From the NCBI GenBank assembly GCA_003427395.1, contig BFEA01000092.1, positions 1,174,112 through 1,231,303 on the forward strand: a stretch of 57,192 nucleotides of DNA, written 5' to 3'. The position numbers and the translations under genes were made by a program. This DNA is from Chara braunii. Its lineage: Eukaryota; Streptophyta; Charophyceae; Charales; Characeae. Within the stretch, counting starts at the first letter, position 1. Each line of letters begins with the position of its first letter. The notes beneath the pieces are model-generated. The model ran no database searches and was not told the DNA's origin. It was given only the letters and a program-made list of their open reading frames with translations. Positions 1 to 12,714 of the stretch are shown one piece after another.

Positions 1-457
1 AAACCGGCTGCGCGTCTCCTAGTGCCCACACCGGCTTGCTTATACCGCGCCATAATTGCCCCACGCACCATCCTACGACACCCCATACACCGCACAAAGT
101 CGCGCTGTCATCGCCGATGCCATCGTCGGGGTCGCTCTCCGTACGTGCGCTCGACTCGGTTAAACGTACCAATCAAAGGAAGATATCGTTACTTCCTGCT
201 TTAAAAAAATGATAATAATATCATTAAACAGAACGACCGATGTTCGCGCCGACTTTATGATCAATAACAGAAAAAAAAAAAGAATCACGCGCGCCTTAAA
301 CCTGCGCGCTCACGCACTCTCTATTATAGTCAACCATTTGGTCAACGTAAATCACAGACGCAACCGCGCCTAGCGTGGTATACTTAAACTTTCAACTTAT
401 TTTCTGTCACTTGCAAAAACCAGGGCGGATACCCTTGTAAGGGTATTCGCGCCGACA
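1..457 (-). repeat. LTR-like block L1 (partial, cut by window start)
   Basis: This block aligns almost end to end with 13502-13956, with roughly a dozen differences by eye. It ends at a palindrome (ATACCCTT..AAGGGTAT) followed by GCCGACA, so read on the minus strand it starts TGTCGG, as an LTR beginning with TG would. The minus orientation is inferred from the nearby gag and pol relics. No polypurine tract is visible next to its inner edge, which weakens the LTR reading. Confidence 0.6.
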
Positions 458-3221
458 ACTTACCGGATCATATTAAGAGACGTCCCCGTCGCTTCGCAAA
501 ACCGAAAAGCTATCAGATTACCTAAGATGCTGAAGAAAAAGGAACCAATCCGATTAGCCAACAAACACAGGGTAGAGGCCTCCATCAAACCATGCCTCCA
601 CAACTATATGCTACCAGGTTTCTAACCCTGGCTCCCGCTGCCCTGGCATTAGGACGTTGACGGCATAAGTTCCAAAAACCTTCACAATCATCCTCTCCTC
701 GGTCCTAGACAACCTTCGGCTTCTCGTTGGGTGTCCCTAGTCCTGGCCAAAGACCCTAACCGAGACCTTTGAAGGCACTCTCGCCTTCCTTCTCAGAGAA
801 TCTCTCGCAATCAAATACACGTATGTATATTTGTATACTTAATATCCACTCGGCTCTTTCTGCAGTCTAGTACAGAAAGGCTAGGTCTCCATCTTGGCCC
901 ACCATAGCCTGGCTGATCGGACCAGGACTACGGCCCACCGCATTGTTATTTTAGCGGCAGTACCCTCGTTGGTTACGCAATGATAGGTTTTCTCCTCATA
1001 AGCATTCAATCAAGATTTTCCAAAAATTCTCAACCTTTACTACCCCACGGAGTAATTTCCTTGGGGCGGGCAACTCCCGTTAAACTCTTACCCCGCGGTC
1101 CCGCAGCCAGGTTGCGTTGGCTAGCAGCCATCCAGTGGGGTTACGCCCTAGAGGTGTTAATCTTTACCGCTTAGCTTGGTATTCCCCTACTATGTCCCAG
1201 AACTAGCACAAGTGGTCAGACGGAGCGTCGCAAAACCAATCACGGGCCCACTGCGAGATTACGCAGGGGTCTGAAGGCATTTACCAGCTCTCCCACGAAA
1301 GGCATGACATCCTTCACATAATCACAAACAAAATCTGCTAGGTCCACAAGGCCGTGACCCCTGACTTGATCAGAACCAGCAGCCACCCATCCTGAGACGT
1401 CTCTCGCCCTGCACTCTTTTGCGACTTTCTCAAACATCTCAAGCAAACATGGTCCCTCTTCGTCAGACTTTATCAACTCAAACACTGCTTACCATGCCCT
1501 TAAATCCATTAACCACTTTTCACACGAAGGAGGTCTCTCTCAATAGGTCTCCCAGTCATCCCTCTCTTTTTAGGATGCGCTATCACACGACCCTTTTTAA
1601 AACACCCCGCCTTTTTGGGGATGAGTCTTCCGATAAATAAACATTACCACCTTCTTTAATCTGAAGGGGTCTCAACCATAGAACAACTCGAACTGAGAGG
1701 CCTACTTATGGGTCCTCTCCACAAATCAACCACGAACCAATTCAACTGAGGGGTCTACTTATGGGCCCTTTTCGCAACTTAATCATAAAACATTCGGCAT
1801 GGTAAGTACTTGAGCCTCAAAGACTCGCAAAATCCCTTAGGATTTTCACACTTTCACAATGACAGACTGCACTCCCTCTCCTTATACTCGGCCCTGTCCT
1901 GCCTGTAGGCAGGCCGCACGAGTATACCGAAGAGTAGACAGTTCACATCCATTCATCCTCACAAAATCCACACAACTCACGAGATGTTCCTCATGCGTTT
2001 CTCACGCAAAATCATCATATATCATGATAAAACCACACATGTGAGAGTGATTGTGATCGTCATATACAAAAAATAGTCTCGGATAAAAACCTCAACTGAA
2101 TATATACACAGGGGAACAATACCCCAACTTAAACGCGAGCCAATTGTCCCGAATTATATATGTACACTTGGAGTCGAACAATCTCTACTTAAAGGGTGTA
2201 GCTAAAACAGTTAGATCACGACGTAGCCGTACTCCTCAATCCGAGGGGCCCAAGTAATCCAGGACATATCCAGATATCCTAAAGAAACGTAAGGCTAGGA
2301 GTCGCCCATATACCAATCTTGCAACTTCCTCCCTAGGCTAGATGACCTATTTCCCCCACGGTGAGGTGTCTTCCCAACCCTCTCCTACCTCTCACACCTA
2401 TACGTCTATCTAAGCCTAGGCAGGAAGTAGATCTCATATCTCCTTCTCTCGATCAGTATGCCTTAATGAAACAAATCCCTACTTCGTAACAATGCCCTTA
2501 GGGTCACTCCTTGCCCCATCTTACCAAGTGGTCCACGTCCCTAACACACGAATACCTCGGAATATACCCAACATACACAAAGACCCAAATCACACAAATC
2601 TATCCCAACTGTACACGCCAACATATCACACATCCGGACACAATCACCTAAATCACACCAAAAAAGAAAAGACAAAGGTTCGTCCAGCACTACAATCTGC
2701 ATATGTACAGATGGACAAGCTAATCGTGACTACCCCTAGATATGCACATATCTAGCTCCGTTCCTATATACAAAAAAACTTGGTCCTACTGACGTACAAG
2801 CGAACCAGTCCCCACACACTCATTGCCCCCTCTGGTTTCACCTATACGGCTGGCTAGCTACAGCCTAAGTTACTTTACTGGACCATTATTGCGAAACCTC
2901 TCCCCGAATCTAACCTATGTACATACACACATCCAAGTATATGTCTGCCCCGACCCAGATAATATGCAACTAGCCTTTACCAATTAGTATGGGGTTAGGG
3001 TCACGCAATGGTTAGCCTGGTACTCCAATTTCCAGATCAATACATGTACAACTAGCCTCTACCAACACGAATCCAAAACTCCAGGGCAGGCAGCTGACAG
3101 AAACTTCCCAACCCAGGAGTTAGGGTGAATCCCCATTACGTCCTACTATACTTTCTCTGCCCTAGTCGTCTCATCTACCCTCTCCGCACCCTTCATCACT
3201 TGGCTCACTCTAATGACCATC
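458..3221. other. No supported gene; probable decayed interior of a retroelement
   Basis: No reading frame here looks like a conserved protein. An 81-codon minus-strand frame at 1240-1485 has a protein-like composition but no recognisable motif. By position this would be where pol lies if 1-13956 is one element, yet no reverse transcriptase, protease or integrase motif was seen. Confidence 0.4.
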
Positions 3222-3234
3222 TCATTCGGCACCA

Positions 3235-4395
3235 TCATGCCCCTTTCTTCTTTGAGCTCCACTTATGGTTTCGCTGACCCCTACCGCGGCCTTCGGCGCC
3301 TTGCCTATCATTCCCACGGCCTCTATTGCCGCGTCCACCATCTCCACGGCCCGTATTGCCACGCCCACCATCTCCTCGGCCCGTAGTGCTACGCCCGCCA
3401 TCTCCTCGGCCCCTTCCAACTGTCATACTGTCCTGCGAAGCTTGCTGTATCTGTGGCCACAACGGTACAACGGGTTGGATTTGGACTGGCGGGGGCCCAC
3501 GGGGCATCATGTTCGTCCAGGGCCCCATATAATTGCTTTGCGCCCAGGGCATATAAGGACTGTGTGCCGGCCACAAGTTCATTCGGTTACCCGGCGCCCA
3601 CTGCCCATGTAATGCTTGCTCGATCCCAAGAGGCCCCCTTGGTCTTGCCTCGCCTTCCCCCTCTTGCGGTGTAGCCGCTACTCGCTCCGAACTCTGACCC
3701 TTTTTGGTACCTTGATTGCCCTCAGCGAGGTTCCTCGCTTTCCGCTGCGCCTTTGTCAACTTGAGGGGTCCATGCTCCTCCTTTATCCCATCCTCTCTCT
3801 TGCCTTTGTCCCTCGCCTGAACACTGGCCTGCCTCTTTGGGGTTCCTATCGAGAGGGGCGATTCCTGGTCACCCTTTTCTACTCCTCCTTCACCCTGGCC
3901 AGCCGGCTTACTTGGGGAGTCTTCTGAAACCTTCCGCTTACCCTTCCTCGCCTCTTCCAGTCATGCTAACCTCTCCTCCAATACCCCTACTTGCCTTTGT
4001 AACCCACTTAACTCTGCCTGCGATGGTGCGCCCGCAACTGGTGGCACAGAGCATTCCCCACATGGGTCTTCTATTCCATCTTCTGGGAATCTTAGCCTTA
4101 AGGAACGCACCAATTCATCCCATGTTTTCAACTCCTGCTTGAGGGTATATACCTCTTTACTTAGTCTTTCACAAACAAACAGCGGGAACATGCACCTCAT
4201 CGCCCTCTCGTCCCACTTCCTTACAAGGCTGAAGCCATGAAAGTCATTTAGGAAGCCAGACAAGTTCCTTCCTTGGAACAACAAAGCACAGAGGTCTGGC
4301 AGCATTGACTCTCGCAGTGCCTCGCACAACAACACCTTCATCTGGCACGAATTCCTCCAACGTTGGATCTTGGCAAAGCCGCTCTCTTCCGCCAT
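3235..4395 (-). pseudogene. Gag-like protein of a retroelement, one in-frame stop
   Basis: The frame opens at an ATG at 4395 and continues in the same frame to 3235, broken only by a TGA at about 3961-3963. The first part is a helical, Trp/Arg/Glu-rich segment containing KTWDELVRSLRLRF, followed by a likely coiled coil (LSGLQRQVGVLEERL). After the stop come a Lys/Glu-rich linker, a Pro/Met/Trp-rich segment, and 10-residue repeats of RGDGGRGNTG type that encode a basic RGG-like tail. This layout suits a Gag protein that binds RNA, but no CCHC zinc knuckle is present here. The frame is otherwise open, so the stop is probably a recent point mutation. The gag assignment is an inference from composition and context. 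Confidence 0.5.
3300..3420 (-). repeat. 30-bp coding tandem repeat (RGDGGRGNxG)
   Basis: Three to four imperfect 30-bp units encode the Arg/Gly/Asp repeats of the gag-like tail. They read on the minus strand as RGDGGR followed by a variable four residues. Confidence 0.7.
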
Positions 4396-4635
4396 GATGC
4401 TGATGGTCGTCTGATACGCAAAGCGGGCAATAGATCATCAAACAGAGATTTAAGTAAGCTCAGGCAGACAAGGGCAAACTGCTAACACTTAAATCACGCT
4501 ATCTACCCTTTTACTCACGCATCAGGCCTCAACCCCTAGTTACCCTGACGCTTACCTTTATAACTACGGTAATGGATAGAGAGACGACCACAACCAAGCC
4601 AAAGGAAGTGCATTTAGTAGGAGAGAAGGCATTCG

Positions 4636-5310
4636 CTACCTAACTACTGCTACTCGAATCTCACCCCTGTCTCTTACTCCCTCATCTGGGTCATGGGAAC
4701 TAGCATATGCGTCGACCACATTAGCCATGCTCCTAAGCCACTGACTAGGAGGAGAAAACCTTAGGTTCAGATACAATCCATATACCAGCTCGCATGTATA
4801 GCACCCACTCCCCCATTCCCGTGTTTTCAAAGTGGCGTCAGCTGCTGCCACTATCTTCGCCTGTCCACCAAAACACTTCTCAATGAGAAACTCGGGCAGG
4901 ATGACCCGTAATGGCGCTGACGGAAGCACAAACTCCTCAACACACTTGACCTCTATACGGATCAGCACTTGCTCTACTCCATCGCAAGACACTTCCTTCG
5001 CCCACTTCACTGCAGCTACCTCAACCACTCTCAAAGGCATCACGAGCAGGCTCCCGTGCCTAAGTGTCAACTCAACCTCATGCCCGACCCAGAATGAGGA
5101 AGAGGCGTACAGAGTCACCCTCACGATCCCGCATCCCTGATCATTATCGAGACCGGACTCGATCCAGGCGAAAATATCCTTGCCTATCAATGCGTCCCAC
5201 CAGGAAGAGATATACTCTCCCTCCTTGACACGCCTTGGCAAGAAAATCTCAAGCCCATCTCCCTTCTTGACAGGCAAGGTCACACTGGGATCTTCCTTAG
5301 CATAAGGCAT
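4636..5310 (-). CDS. Intact ORF of unknown function upstream of the gag-like gene
   Basis: This 224-residue ORF is uninterrupted and lies about 240 bases upstream, in the minus sense, of the gag-like frame, on the same strand. It has a mixed globular composition with no signal peptide or membrane segment that I can see. Visible features are a Trp-rich patch (SSWWDALIGKDIFAWIES), a single CYTC pair and alternating hydrophobic stretches that suggest beta strands. I do not recognise the family. It may be an extra ORF of the surrounding LTR element, an N-terminal gag portion, or a captured host gene. It is intact while its neighbour has a stop. The start is the first ATG in frame. Confidence 0.4.
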   Translation of the reverse strand: MPYAKEDPSVTLPVKKGDGLEIFLPRRVKEGEYISSWWDALIGKDIFAWIESGLDNDQGCGIVRVTLYASSSFWVGHEVELTLRHGSLLVMPLRVVEVAAVKWAKEVSCDGVEQVLIRIEVKCVEEFVLPSAPLRVILPEFLIEKCFGGQAKIVAAADATLKTREWGSGCYTCELVYGLYLNLRFSPPSQWLRSMANVVDAYASSHDPDEGVRDRGEIRVAVVR

Positions 5311-6283
5311 CCTGAGTTGCCTTCGCTCTGGTCTGGGTTCTGCCCATCACANAAAAAACGTCCAGCATNCGCTTTCGGNTACCATGCTAATNATCNCGTT
5401 CTAGCATNTCTACCCTTATTTNAGGAGNAGTNCAAACACATATAAANGCCCATAGGTTAATAATTNGACTCNAGATGCTCACATAAATCCTGGCAGACTG
5501 ATAATTCAAATGCATACCTCAGATGCATAACCTATATAAATATCTCTGACAAGGATAATTATCAGAGGACTATAATCACCAAGCACATAGCCTCATACGA
5601 TCAGACGCTAGGCAAGCTTATTCAGACAGTATCCGGCATATAGGACTGAGTTCAACATATAACTCAAATAGAAATGCCCTCAGACGATTAGTCTCAGGTC
5701 CTCAGTTCCAACTCATAGATTCCAGTGGATGGTCCGACCCTAGGAGGGGCTCAAAGCAATGGTGTACCATAAATAACATGGTATACCCTCCACTATCAGG
5801 CGCCATACAAGTCTACTACTTCTCGTAGCCCTTTCTATTGGGGCCTTACCACGGTGCTCACTGCATCTCTTTACTGCCTTATACGCCTAATTTCAAACAT
5901 ACTATGCGAAGCAAGCCTCAGACTTTTATGGCCATACAACTCAAGCAACTACTTAGAACCCAAATTCTTGGATCCCAATTCATACTCGTACAGACTCTCA
6001 ATATCCCTAGCCTAACTCTCCTCGAAGTCCCTTAATGACTTCTAATACAGTAGGCTTCTTTACTCATTCTATGCCTCGCCCTAAAGCCAAAGTGCTGTAT
6101 TGCATCCTTGACCGCTCGGGTAACGTCCCTTAGCTATTATGGACACCTTACACGGCCAACTCCCACAATTCACACTTAGTTTTGCTGATACCGCCTCATC
6201 CTACCTTAGTTGTATCGAACATACCAATCATCGCTCAAACCCATCAACTATTGGGGTCAGAAGAGGTACCAACTTCAACTACA
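5311..6283. other. No gene seen; AT-richer sequence with scattered N bases
   Basis: Only short random frames occur here. About a dozen single N positions cluster at 5352-5472, which marks a poorly resolved piece of the assembly. Confidence 0.5.
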
Positions 6284-6369
6284 GTCATACTAGTCAAAGT
6301 ACGCAAGTGCATAGTCAAGGTACGTACGGACATAGTCAACGTTCGTGGGCACATAGTCAAAGTTTATCC
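6284..6369. repeat. 21-22 bp tandem repeat, four units
   Basis: Four units share the core CATAGTCAAxGTxCG, at about 6284-6305, 6308-6328, 6329-6350 and 6351-6369. The units have diverged by a few bases each. Confidence 0.7.
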
Positions 6370-8050
6370 CTATCACGCCATCCTTATTACACCGAACAAG
6401 AACCCACTGACACAATCAATCCCTCACTCGCTTTCTACCCAACGCCTTCAATCGATCAACAATAAAGGCTCAACAAAGACCTCTCGTCTTGCCTAGTTCT
6501 CACACTCCCGTACCCGGATGTCATTCCACCAGGGACAACAGTAGGCGGCCGTTATCCCCGGCAACGGCGTCACCAGTCGGGCGCATCGGTCCAACACCGC
6601 ACGCAGCAGCGCGGGACCCTCTCGGCCGTGTCACGCAGGAGTTGGACCAACCTTATCGCGAACACACAAATGGAGCTTCCTTAGGCCGCTCCGGCCGAGT
6701 GCGCCAGCCATACCTCTCGCGAACCCCTAAACAGGATAGGGCCTACGCGAGGTACAACTTACCTCCACCTTACGGGAGTTGTCACCTCCCTTCGGTGGGC
6801 GTATCCCCGCCGAGCTACCAGTCCATAGTACGAAAGCTACTCGGTTGCAATCGCAGAGGTGGACCAGCCGATGGCGTTTCTCGTTCGCTGTAGCATAGGG
6901 GGTACGCGCGGTAATACGCCTATCGAACCCGCACGCGAACCGACATCTTGGGGGGCTGAAGTCCCAAGCGCGACTCATCGTCGGTCGACTAGGACGCATC
7001 CCACACACCACGCGCACACCACTCTAACAAACACAAAAATAAAACACACACACACACACACACATATAACACGACACAATACAAACAACGCGACAACGCT
7101 CCTAGCCCCTCAGTAGCCAACCCATAACTTTTCAATGCGGAAATCGAATAGGCGTCACACGCGAGACTCGGTATAAACCGCGAGGTCGCAGGGCTAACTC
7201 ATATCGACTCTCAATGCGAATGTACGCAAGCAGTCGCAATGATGGCGTACTATGTAGTACACATAATCATGCGGTCCTCGTTAATCTCGAGGGTCGCATT
7301 TGTCGCTCAAGTGTCGGCTGACACGCGCCGTGAGGGTTAATCTCTCGACGCTGGACAACCGCCATGCGCGGTTGAAGACCACACACCCTCTTCTGCACTC
7401 TGTGCACAGTGGGTGGTACACAGGTCCATACCTATGGTGGCAGTCGCTTCTTACTGCCCTGGAGATGAGTCTCACTCCAGGGCTGGGCGAAAGTCAAGGG
7501 GTTTGACTTTGACGGTTGCCACGGACTACAACGTCCAACCATACAAACTCTAAAAAGCAAGAGGGGTAAAAGGGGATCTCCATTTTCTCTCAAGCCCATA
7601 ATATGTTTAACCCTTACGCGCCGTCACAATAAGTTGCGCGCACGCCCAAGGCACATATAAATATATACATAAGGCTTATTTATATAGGACGGTCACTTCT
7701 CACAGCCACAGTGGGACTTCTCTCAGCCATATATGTATGTAATCGCAGACAGTTACATCCAGAAGCAGAACCACAATCATACATGCAATCACATCAAATA
7801 TTCAACCAGAAGTCCACGCACTATACCGGGTCAACTTCAACCATTTCTCGCACTCATACCCCTCACTTTAGCCATACAAGCCTCACTCGTGCAACTCTTA
7901 AATAAATACTCAGTACTTTTGTTGGATAGCCATTCAATAGAGTCCGGGTAAAAACACAACAAAACAGTTCAATCACAAGGTTAAGGCGTTCAGGTTGAGT
8001 AGCAGGAGTGAATTGGAGTTGAATCGTAAACCGACGAATCAACAACCGAC
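6370..8050. other. No supported gene; GC-rich block with a (CA)n tract
   Basis: Overlapping frames at 6489-6893 (plus) and 6727-7017 (minus) are open only because the block is GC-rich, and neither shows a known motif. A (CA)n run lies near 7046-7067. The piece at about 6582-6622 resembles 14636-14676, where it is joined to a broken pol gene, so part of this block is probably retroelement sequence. Confidence 0.4.
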
Positions 8051-8089
8051 CTGTTATCAGTGATAACAGAAGATCATCCTCGTAGGATC
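8051..8089. other. Two adjacent perfect or near-perfect hairpins
   Basis: The first is CTGTTATCA-G-TGATAACAG (8051-8069), a perfect 9-bp inverted repeat. The second is ATCCT..AGGAT within 8072-8089, just three bases on. They lie ahead of the repeat arrays at 8349-9862. Confidence 0.6.
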
Positions 8090-8348
8090 AAGCTGAAAAT
8101 ATTTCAAATCCTGAATCAATCGATCCAGAAGACCTGTAACACAAGACAGACCAATCCCCAAGCTAAAATCATAAGTGTATGGAAAATACAACTCCATAAT
8201 ACATTCTCACTCAAATCATCCTAGCTCACTAAGCCTGAGTCTGCCTTTAAGCAGTGCCCAAAGCAAAGGTAGTTTCTGGCATAATCTCCCCTATATAGAG
8301 TGATCGCCAAAATCACCACCTGTCAAAATATAATCTATCTCCTTTAAA

Positions 8349-8660
8349 TCGAGAAAATTTCAGCAGCGCTTCCCGTAGGAAAAGTGTCTTTTCAGAATTT
8401 ATATCAGCCCAAATATGACACCAAAAATAGTCTTTGACCTTCCAAAGTCCAATTTTGTCTAACTCCCTGAATTAACAAAAATTTGGACAGCACTCCCTTT
8501 AGAAAAGGAGACTTTCCAGTTTTTACTAAGTCATATATAAACTTTAGACAAGTTGATATTTGACAAGTCAAAACTTGACTAACTCCTTGGATTTGCAGAA
8601 ATTTCGGCAGCGCTTCCCGTAGAGAAAATAGCTTATCAAAATTTATACAAAGCCAAGCAT
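8349..8660. repeat. About 120-bp tandem repeat, three diverged units
   Basis: Three units carry the core AATTTxxxCAGCxCTTCCC followed by a short purine-rich segment. The cores lie near 8355-8372, 8480-8497 and 8601-8618. A preface CTAACTCC(C/T)TG(A/G)ATT is kept before the second and third cores. Confidence 0.65.
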
Positions 8661-8946
8661 AACAAAAGATCCTAGAAAATGCGAGAATCGATCTAAGTAA
8701 AACAAACTTAGCTCAGAAAATGCAGGAATTGAAACTATGTCTTATCGCTCTAGCAAGGGACGAGCCTCTAAAGCAACCACCTGTCAACCTGACACTCAAA
8801 CCAAGTAGTAGCCTCACTCAGTCTCATGCAAGCCAAACTACAAAGGTAAGTACTCTCACCATTCCCAAGTCAAACTTTGCAAACAATAGTTTGTAATCTT
8901 TCGATGCTTTATTCCGTTATACCCATCTTACATAGGGCATAAAGTC

Positions 8947-9862
8947 AAGCCGTCCAATCTTATGGAACCTGCCTGACTCAGCCATTGAGTATACACGAAC
9001 AGGTTGCACAACTACTTCTCTCTTCCTTTTGGGCATATGACTAAGCCGTTCATCTTAGAACAAGGCNCCTGACTCAGCCATTGAGTATACACGAACAGGT
9101 TGCACAACTACTTCTCTCTTCCTTTTGGGCATATGACTAAGCCGTTCATCTTAGAACAAGGCTCAGCNGCCCCNAACTGTTTAATATCCAAATTATATAT
9201 ACCTCTATGAGCTTGGTGTTCAAAANTTGGGCCTAGGACTNAGTCGTTCATCTTAGAACAAGGCCCAACCTGCCCAGGGTTACCTTCAATTATACTCTCA
9301 GTNATACTCCCTTCATTTCATGATAAGCTACAACCAGGTCGTCTAATCTTATGGAACCGNTGNCTGACTAGCCTGTTCATANATAGGATAATATAAAATA
9401 TAGCCAAAATTTAACNTTTTCGGTTCCAACATGTGCGAGGNTTTGGGCCAGACNNTCCAATCTTATGGAACATATCNGGTCCTCTGCCAGATTCGTTTTT
9501 CTCTAATCCCACTTTGTGTGGCATAAGTCCAAGGTCGTCNAATCTTATGGACANGCCCTGCCCTCAGCGAGAATTACTCTCTTAGAACGAAACAAGNAGG
9601 GGTTGAGTCGTCCAATCTTACGGACTTGCTCAGGCCTCCTCGATCAGAAACAAAAGAAACAGAACAAACCCCAATCAAACATGGCAATCAAACCCTCAAA
9701 TCTTATGGTACAGGTTTGGCCCCTCGAAAGTCAGCCACAGTCAAACCCTCACAATTCAAAGCAATCAGACCGTCCAATCTTATGGAACTGGTCTGACTCT
9801 CCATGCAATTCAAAAATAAAACACAGCGGTCAGGCCGTCCAATCTTATGAAACTGGTCAGAC
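8947..9862. repeat. Array of about eleven small hairpins with constant ATCTTA loop
   Basis: Each unit holds a short stem around an AATCTTAT or ATCTTA loop. Examples are GTTC-ATCTTA-GAAC at 9048-9061, 9144-9157 and 9246-9259, and GTCC-AATCTTAC-GGAC at 9610-9625. Others are GTCC-AATCTTAT-GGAAC at 8952-8968 and 9772-9788. Some outer stems are long: CAAACC/GGTTTG around 9691-9717 and TCAGACC/GGTCTGA at 9765-9796. Spacing is irregular, from 60 to 100 bases. A ~92-bp piece is directly duplicated (about 8977-9067 and 9069-9163). Several N bases fall in the array. Confidence 0.75.
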
Positions 9863-12714
9863 CCCATAGGACCCATTCAGTCTCAAGCAAAACCACCTTT
9901 CACCCCCCCTTCCCCAGATGCAACCCCTTGTGTTCAGAATCTCCCTTCAGGCAATCAACAATACTGAAACTGCGACTGCACACACATTCCTTTACTTAGT
10001 CTGACTTGTATCGTGCCAGTCAATCCAAAGTCAAACTAGGGGTGCACGCAACATACTCAGTCAAACATAGCAAGATGTATAAGTAGGGGTTATACCAGGG
10101 TATATAGAGGGAGCGCAATGATTACCTTTCAGTTCTCTGGCTCCAGAACCCCTCCTAAGTTCCAGCAGAGCTCCCGCAATTGGTGGGGCGAACCTCCCAC
10201 AGAGGCCTTGGCGTGGATTACGGGTTGCAATCCCGCCTGCCGCCCTCCTCTCAAAACCAACAGACTAGAATTAGAATTAGAAGGACAGAAGGAGAAGGTT
10301 TGAGTCGCTCAGATACAAGGAAGGTGCTTTCAGACTCGCAGGAGAGGGCCTTGATACCTTCACTCGCCTAAGGGCCCCACAATGGTGGCCAATGCCGAGA
10401 ACAACTTGGTCCACCGAAACCAAACTGTCACCCGTTGACTCTGTGGCGACTCTCCAATTCATAGCAATGACCTCCCTTCTCAAGCCTGCTCACTTCTTTG
10501 AGTCCCGACACCCTCCCTCCGCAACGTAGGTAACTTCGCGGCCCTCGACAAAACATGGCATGTATAGCACTTGCGCGCAACCACAAGGTGTTGTAGCAGC
10601 ATACGGTACCGGTCTTCAGTACGCCGTGACACCACGCGAGGCGATCACAACCACTACTAACAGCGGCAGCGCGCTGGGACAAGCTAATACAAAGGGTAGC
10701 GAGTGGTGGTGGCACTGCAGCAAGCTCAACACGCCAACGAGCCCCTCCTCGTGCTGCAGAAATAGCACCACACCAGTTGACTGTCGCGTCCACACCTTAT
10801 AGCTGGCCCGCTGTTGCTGTGCCTAACACTCTCCGACCCTACCCGCCATGCATGCAGGACGCAGCGCAGGAACCATCAACAGTACTTCAGGGGACTATGG
10901 ACCGGACGGATCAGCAGGATGGCGGCTGTTGAGCGGAGCACGGAACGCCCGCAACTAGACAACTAACTTACAGGGTGCACACAGGGCGAGGCCAGCGGAT
11001 GGACAGCACGGCTGCGAAACAGCGAGGCGCGGTGATACCATCAGCACGGCCACACCGCACAGCGAGCGGATNAATCTGCTAAGGTCCTCACGCGAAGTTG
11101 GCGGGACACAGGTAGCAGGTCAGCAGCGGGGCACAGATGAGTACGCCCACACATCCCACACAGAGCAAAGCGGAGTCCGATCAACTCACATTACAACTGA
11201 ACTCCGTAGACTGTTGGCTCCNGCCNCCCACTGAGCTAGAGAGTCACTCCGGCAAACCTCCATCACCACCTTTCCCCGTCTCTCCCTTATCCTTCCTCCA
11301 ATTAGCCTGCATCTGCCATACCCACACTCCCGACAACTCTACCAATCACCAACAGGGAGGACCGCCAGACGAAAGCGAACGCCGCAGGTAGGTAAGCTCC
11401 CACCCCTCAGTTCGCTCCCGTGCCGCTCTCCTGGTCAACAGTAACCAGCTTGTCGGCCAGCAGGCAGATACATGGCTCAAGTTCCTTCTATTTCAACCAG
11501 TAGGAGGGACAACACATCGGCCAGCAGGTGAGCCTCCTCGCTTGCGGCTACCCTGGCGCCTCCCCTTTTATTCAAGTGACTTACTTCGTATGAATCTTCC
11601 ACTAGAACACGGAAGGATACATTGCCCCTAGTAGCGCCCCTCCCCGATCGCAGCCTACTCTCTATTTAGCTTTCGTCGTACTAGCTTAGTGCTCCTAGTA
11701 ACTTTCTACACAAGTTCGCCATCCCTCATAACCCCCGATTCTACTCTCTGACCGTCTGTCGTTGTTAAGTAACGGGCGAAACCTTTGATCTCCAACATCC
11801 TGCTCATTCCTTTCTAGCCATGACGCAGCCCGTACGTCCGCCTTCGACTATACCACCCATCCTACACAGAATCTAACACTGGCATTTGTTTCACAGTGTC
11901 TAAAAGCCTCAACTTCGATTCTTCCTTCACTGAGTTCCACAACGTATCAGGTGACCTAATGCACTCTTTGCTCCTTCCTCACTCCTCTTCTCCATACCCC
12001 GCGCAAGCCGTTTCTTCTCTAACTCCTTTTCTACTAACATTCTCCCCAAACTAACCTCTGGATCGAGCTCACGGTGCTCAAGGACCCCCGGTTCGGATCT
12101 TCCCCCGCCCGTTTCCATCCAGGATCGGGCGGCTCTACGTTTGCCGACTCCCACCTTCCTCTCTGCACGTTCCTGCCATAGCCCGGGCACTCGCTTTCGT
12201 CCCTACCCCCTTCCACACTCCACCTTTTTCAAAACTAACATCATAACCGTGATCGCCCGCCTTCAAAACCCTCGCTCAGCCCTTTCCCCCGCTCGTTTTG
12301 ATCAAGAAATGGGCGGGGCATTCATTTCCCTTCCCGTGCCGAGCTTCTTCCCCCAGCTTTCCCCCTCCGAATGAACCCAGTGCGGCAAGCCGTCCGGATT
12401 CTTTCCGGTTTTCATCACCTTCACCCCTCTCTCTGTTGCACCTGCCCACGCGGTTCGCCGCTGCTCCCCAGCCAACTGCCTGCCCCCGTAACTGCGCCGC
12501 TTCGCTCTGCTCTTCTCCTCCCTATCTGCCCTGCCATAGTCGGCGCATCCTTTCTCTATATGCACCCGGCGCATTTTCGCGCCCCAATTCATTCGCTGCC
12601 CCCCCCCCCTCTTCTCTTTGCCTCGGCCTGGGTTGACGTCAAATCGGCCTTCCAGCTCGATGCGGTCCGACGGTCGATCGAATGCCAAGGGAGACAAAAA
12701 AATGCCCCGCCGTC
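9863..12714. other. No supported gene; long GC-rich, later pyrimidine-rich leader-like region
   Basis: Several frames of 60-120 codons exist on both strands but none has a recognisable motif. From about 11900 to 12700 the plus strand is strongly pyrimidine-rich, which explains the open frames there. If 1-13956 is one minus-oriented element, this is its untranslated leader. Confidence 0.4.

Noticed and set aside
8947-9862. CRISPR-like array
   Set aside because: Spacing is irregular, units are not identical and the DNA is eukaryotic. Tandem hairpins explain it better.
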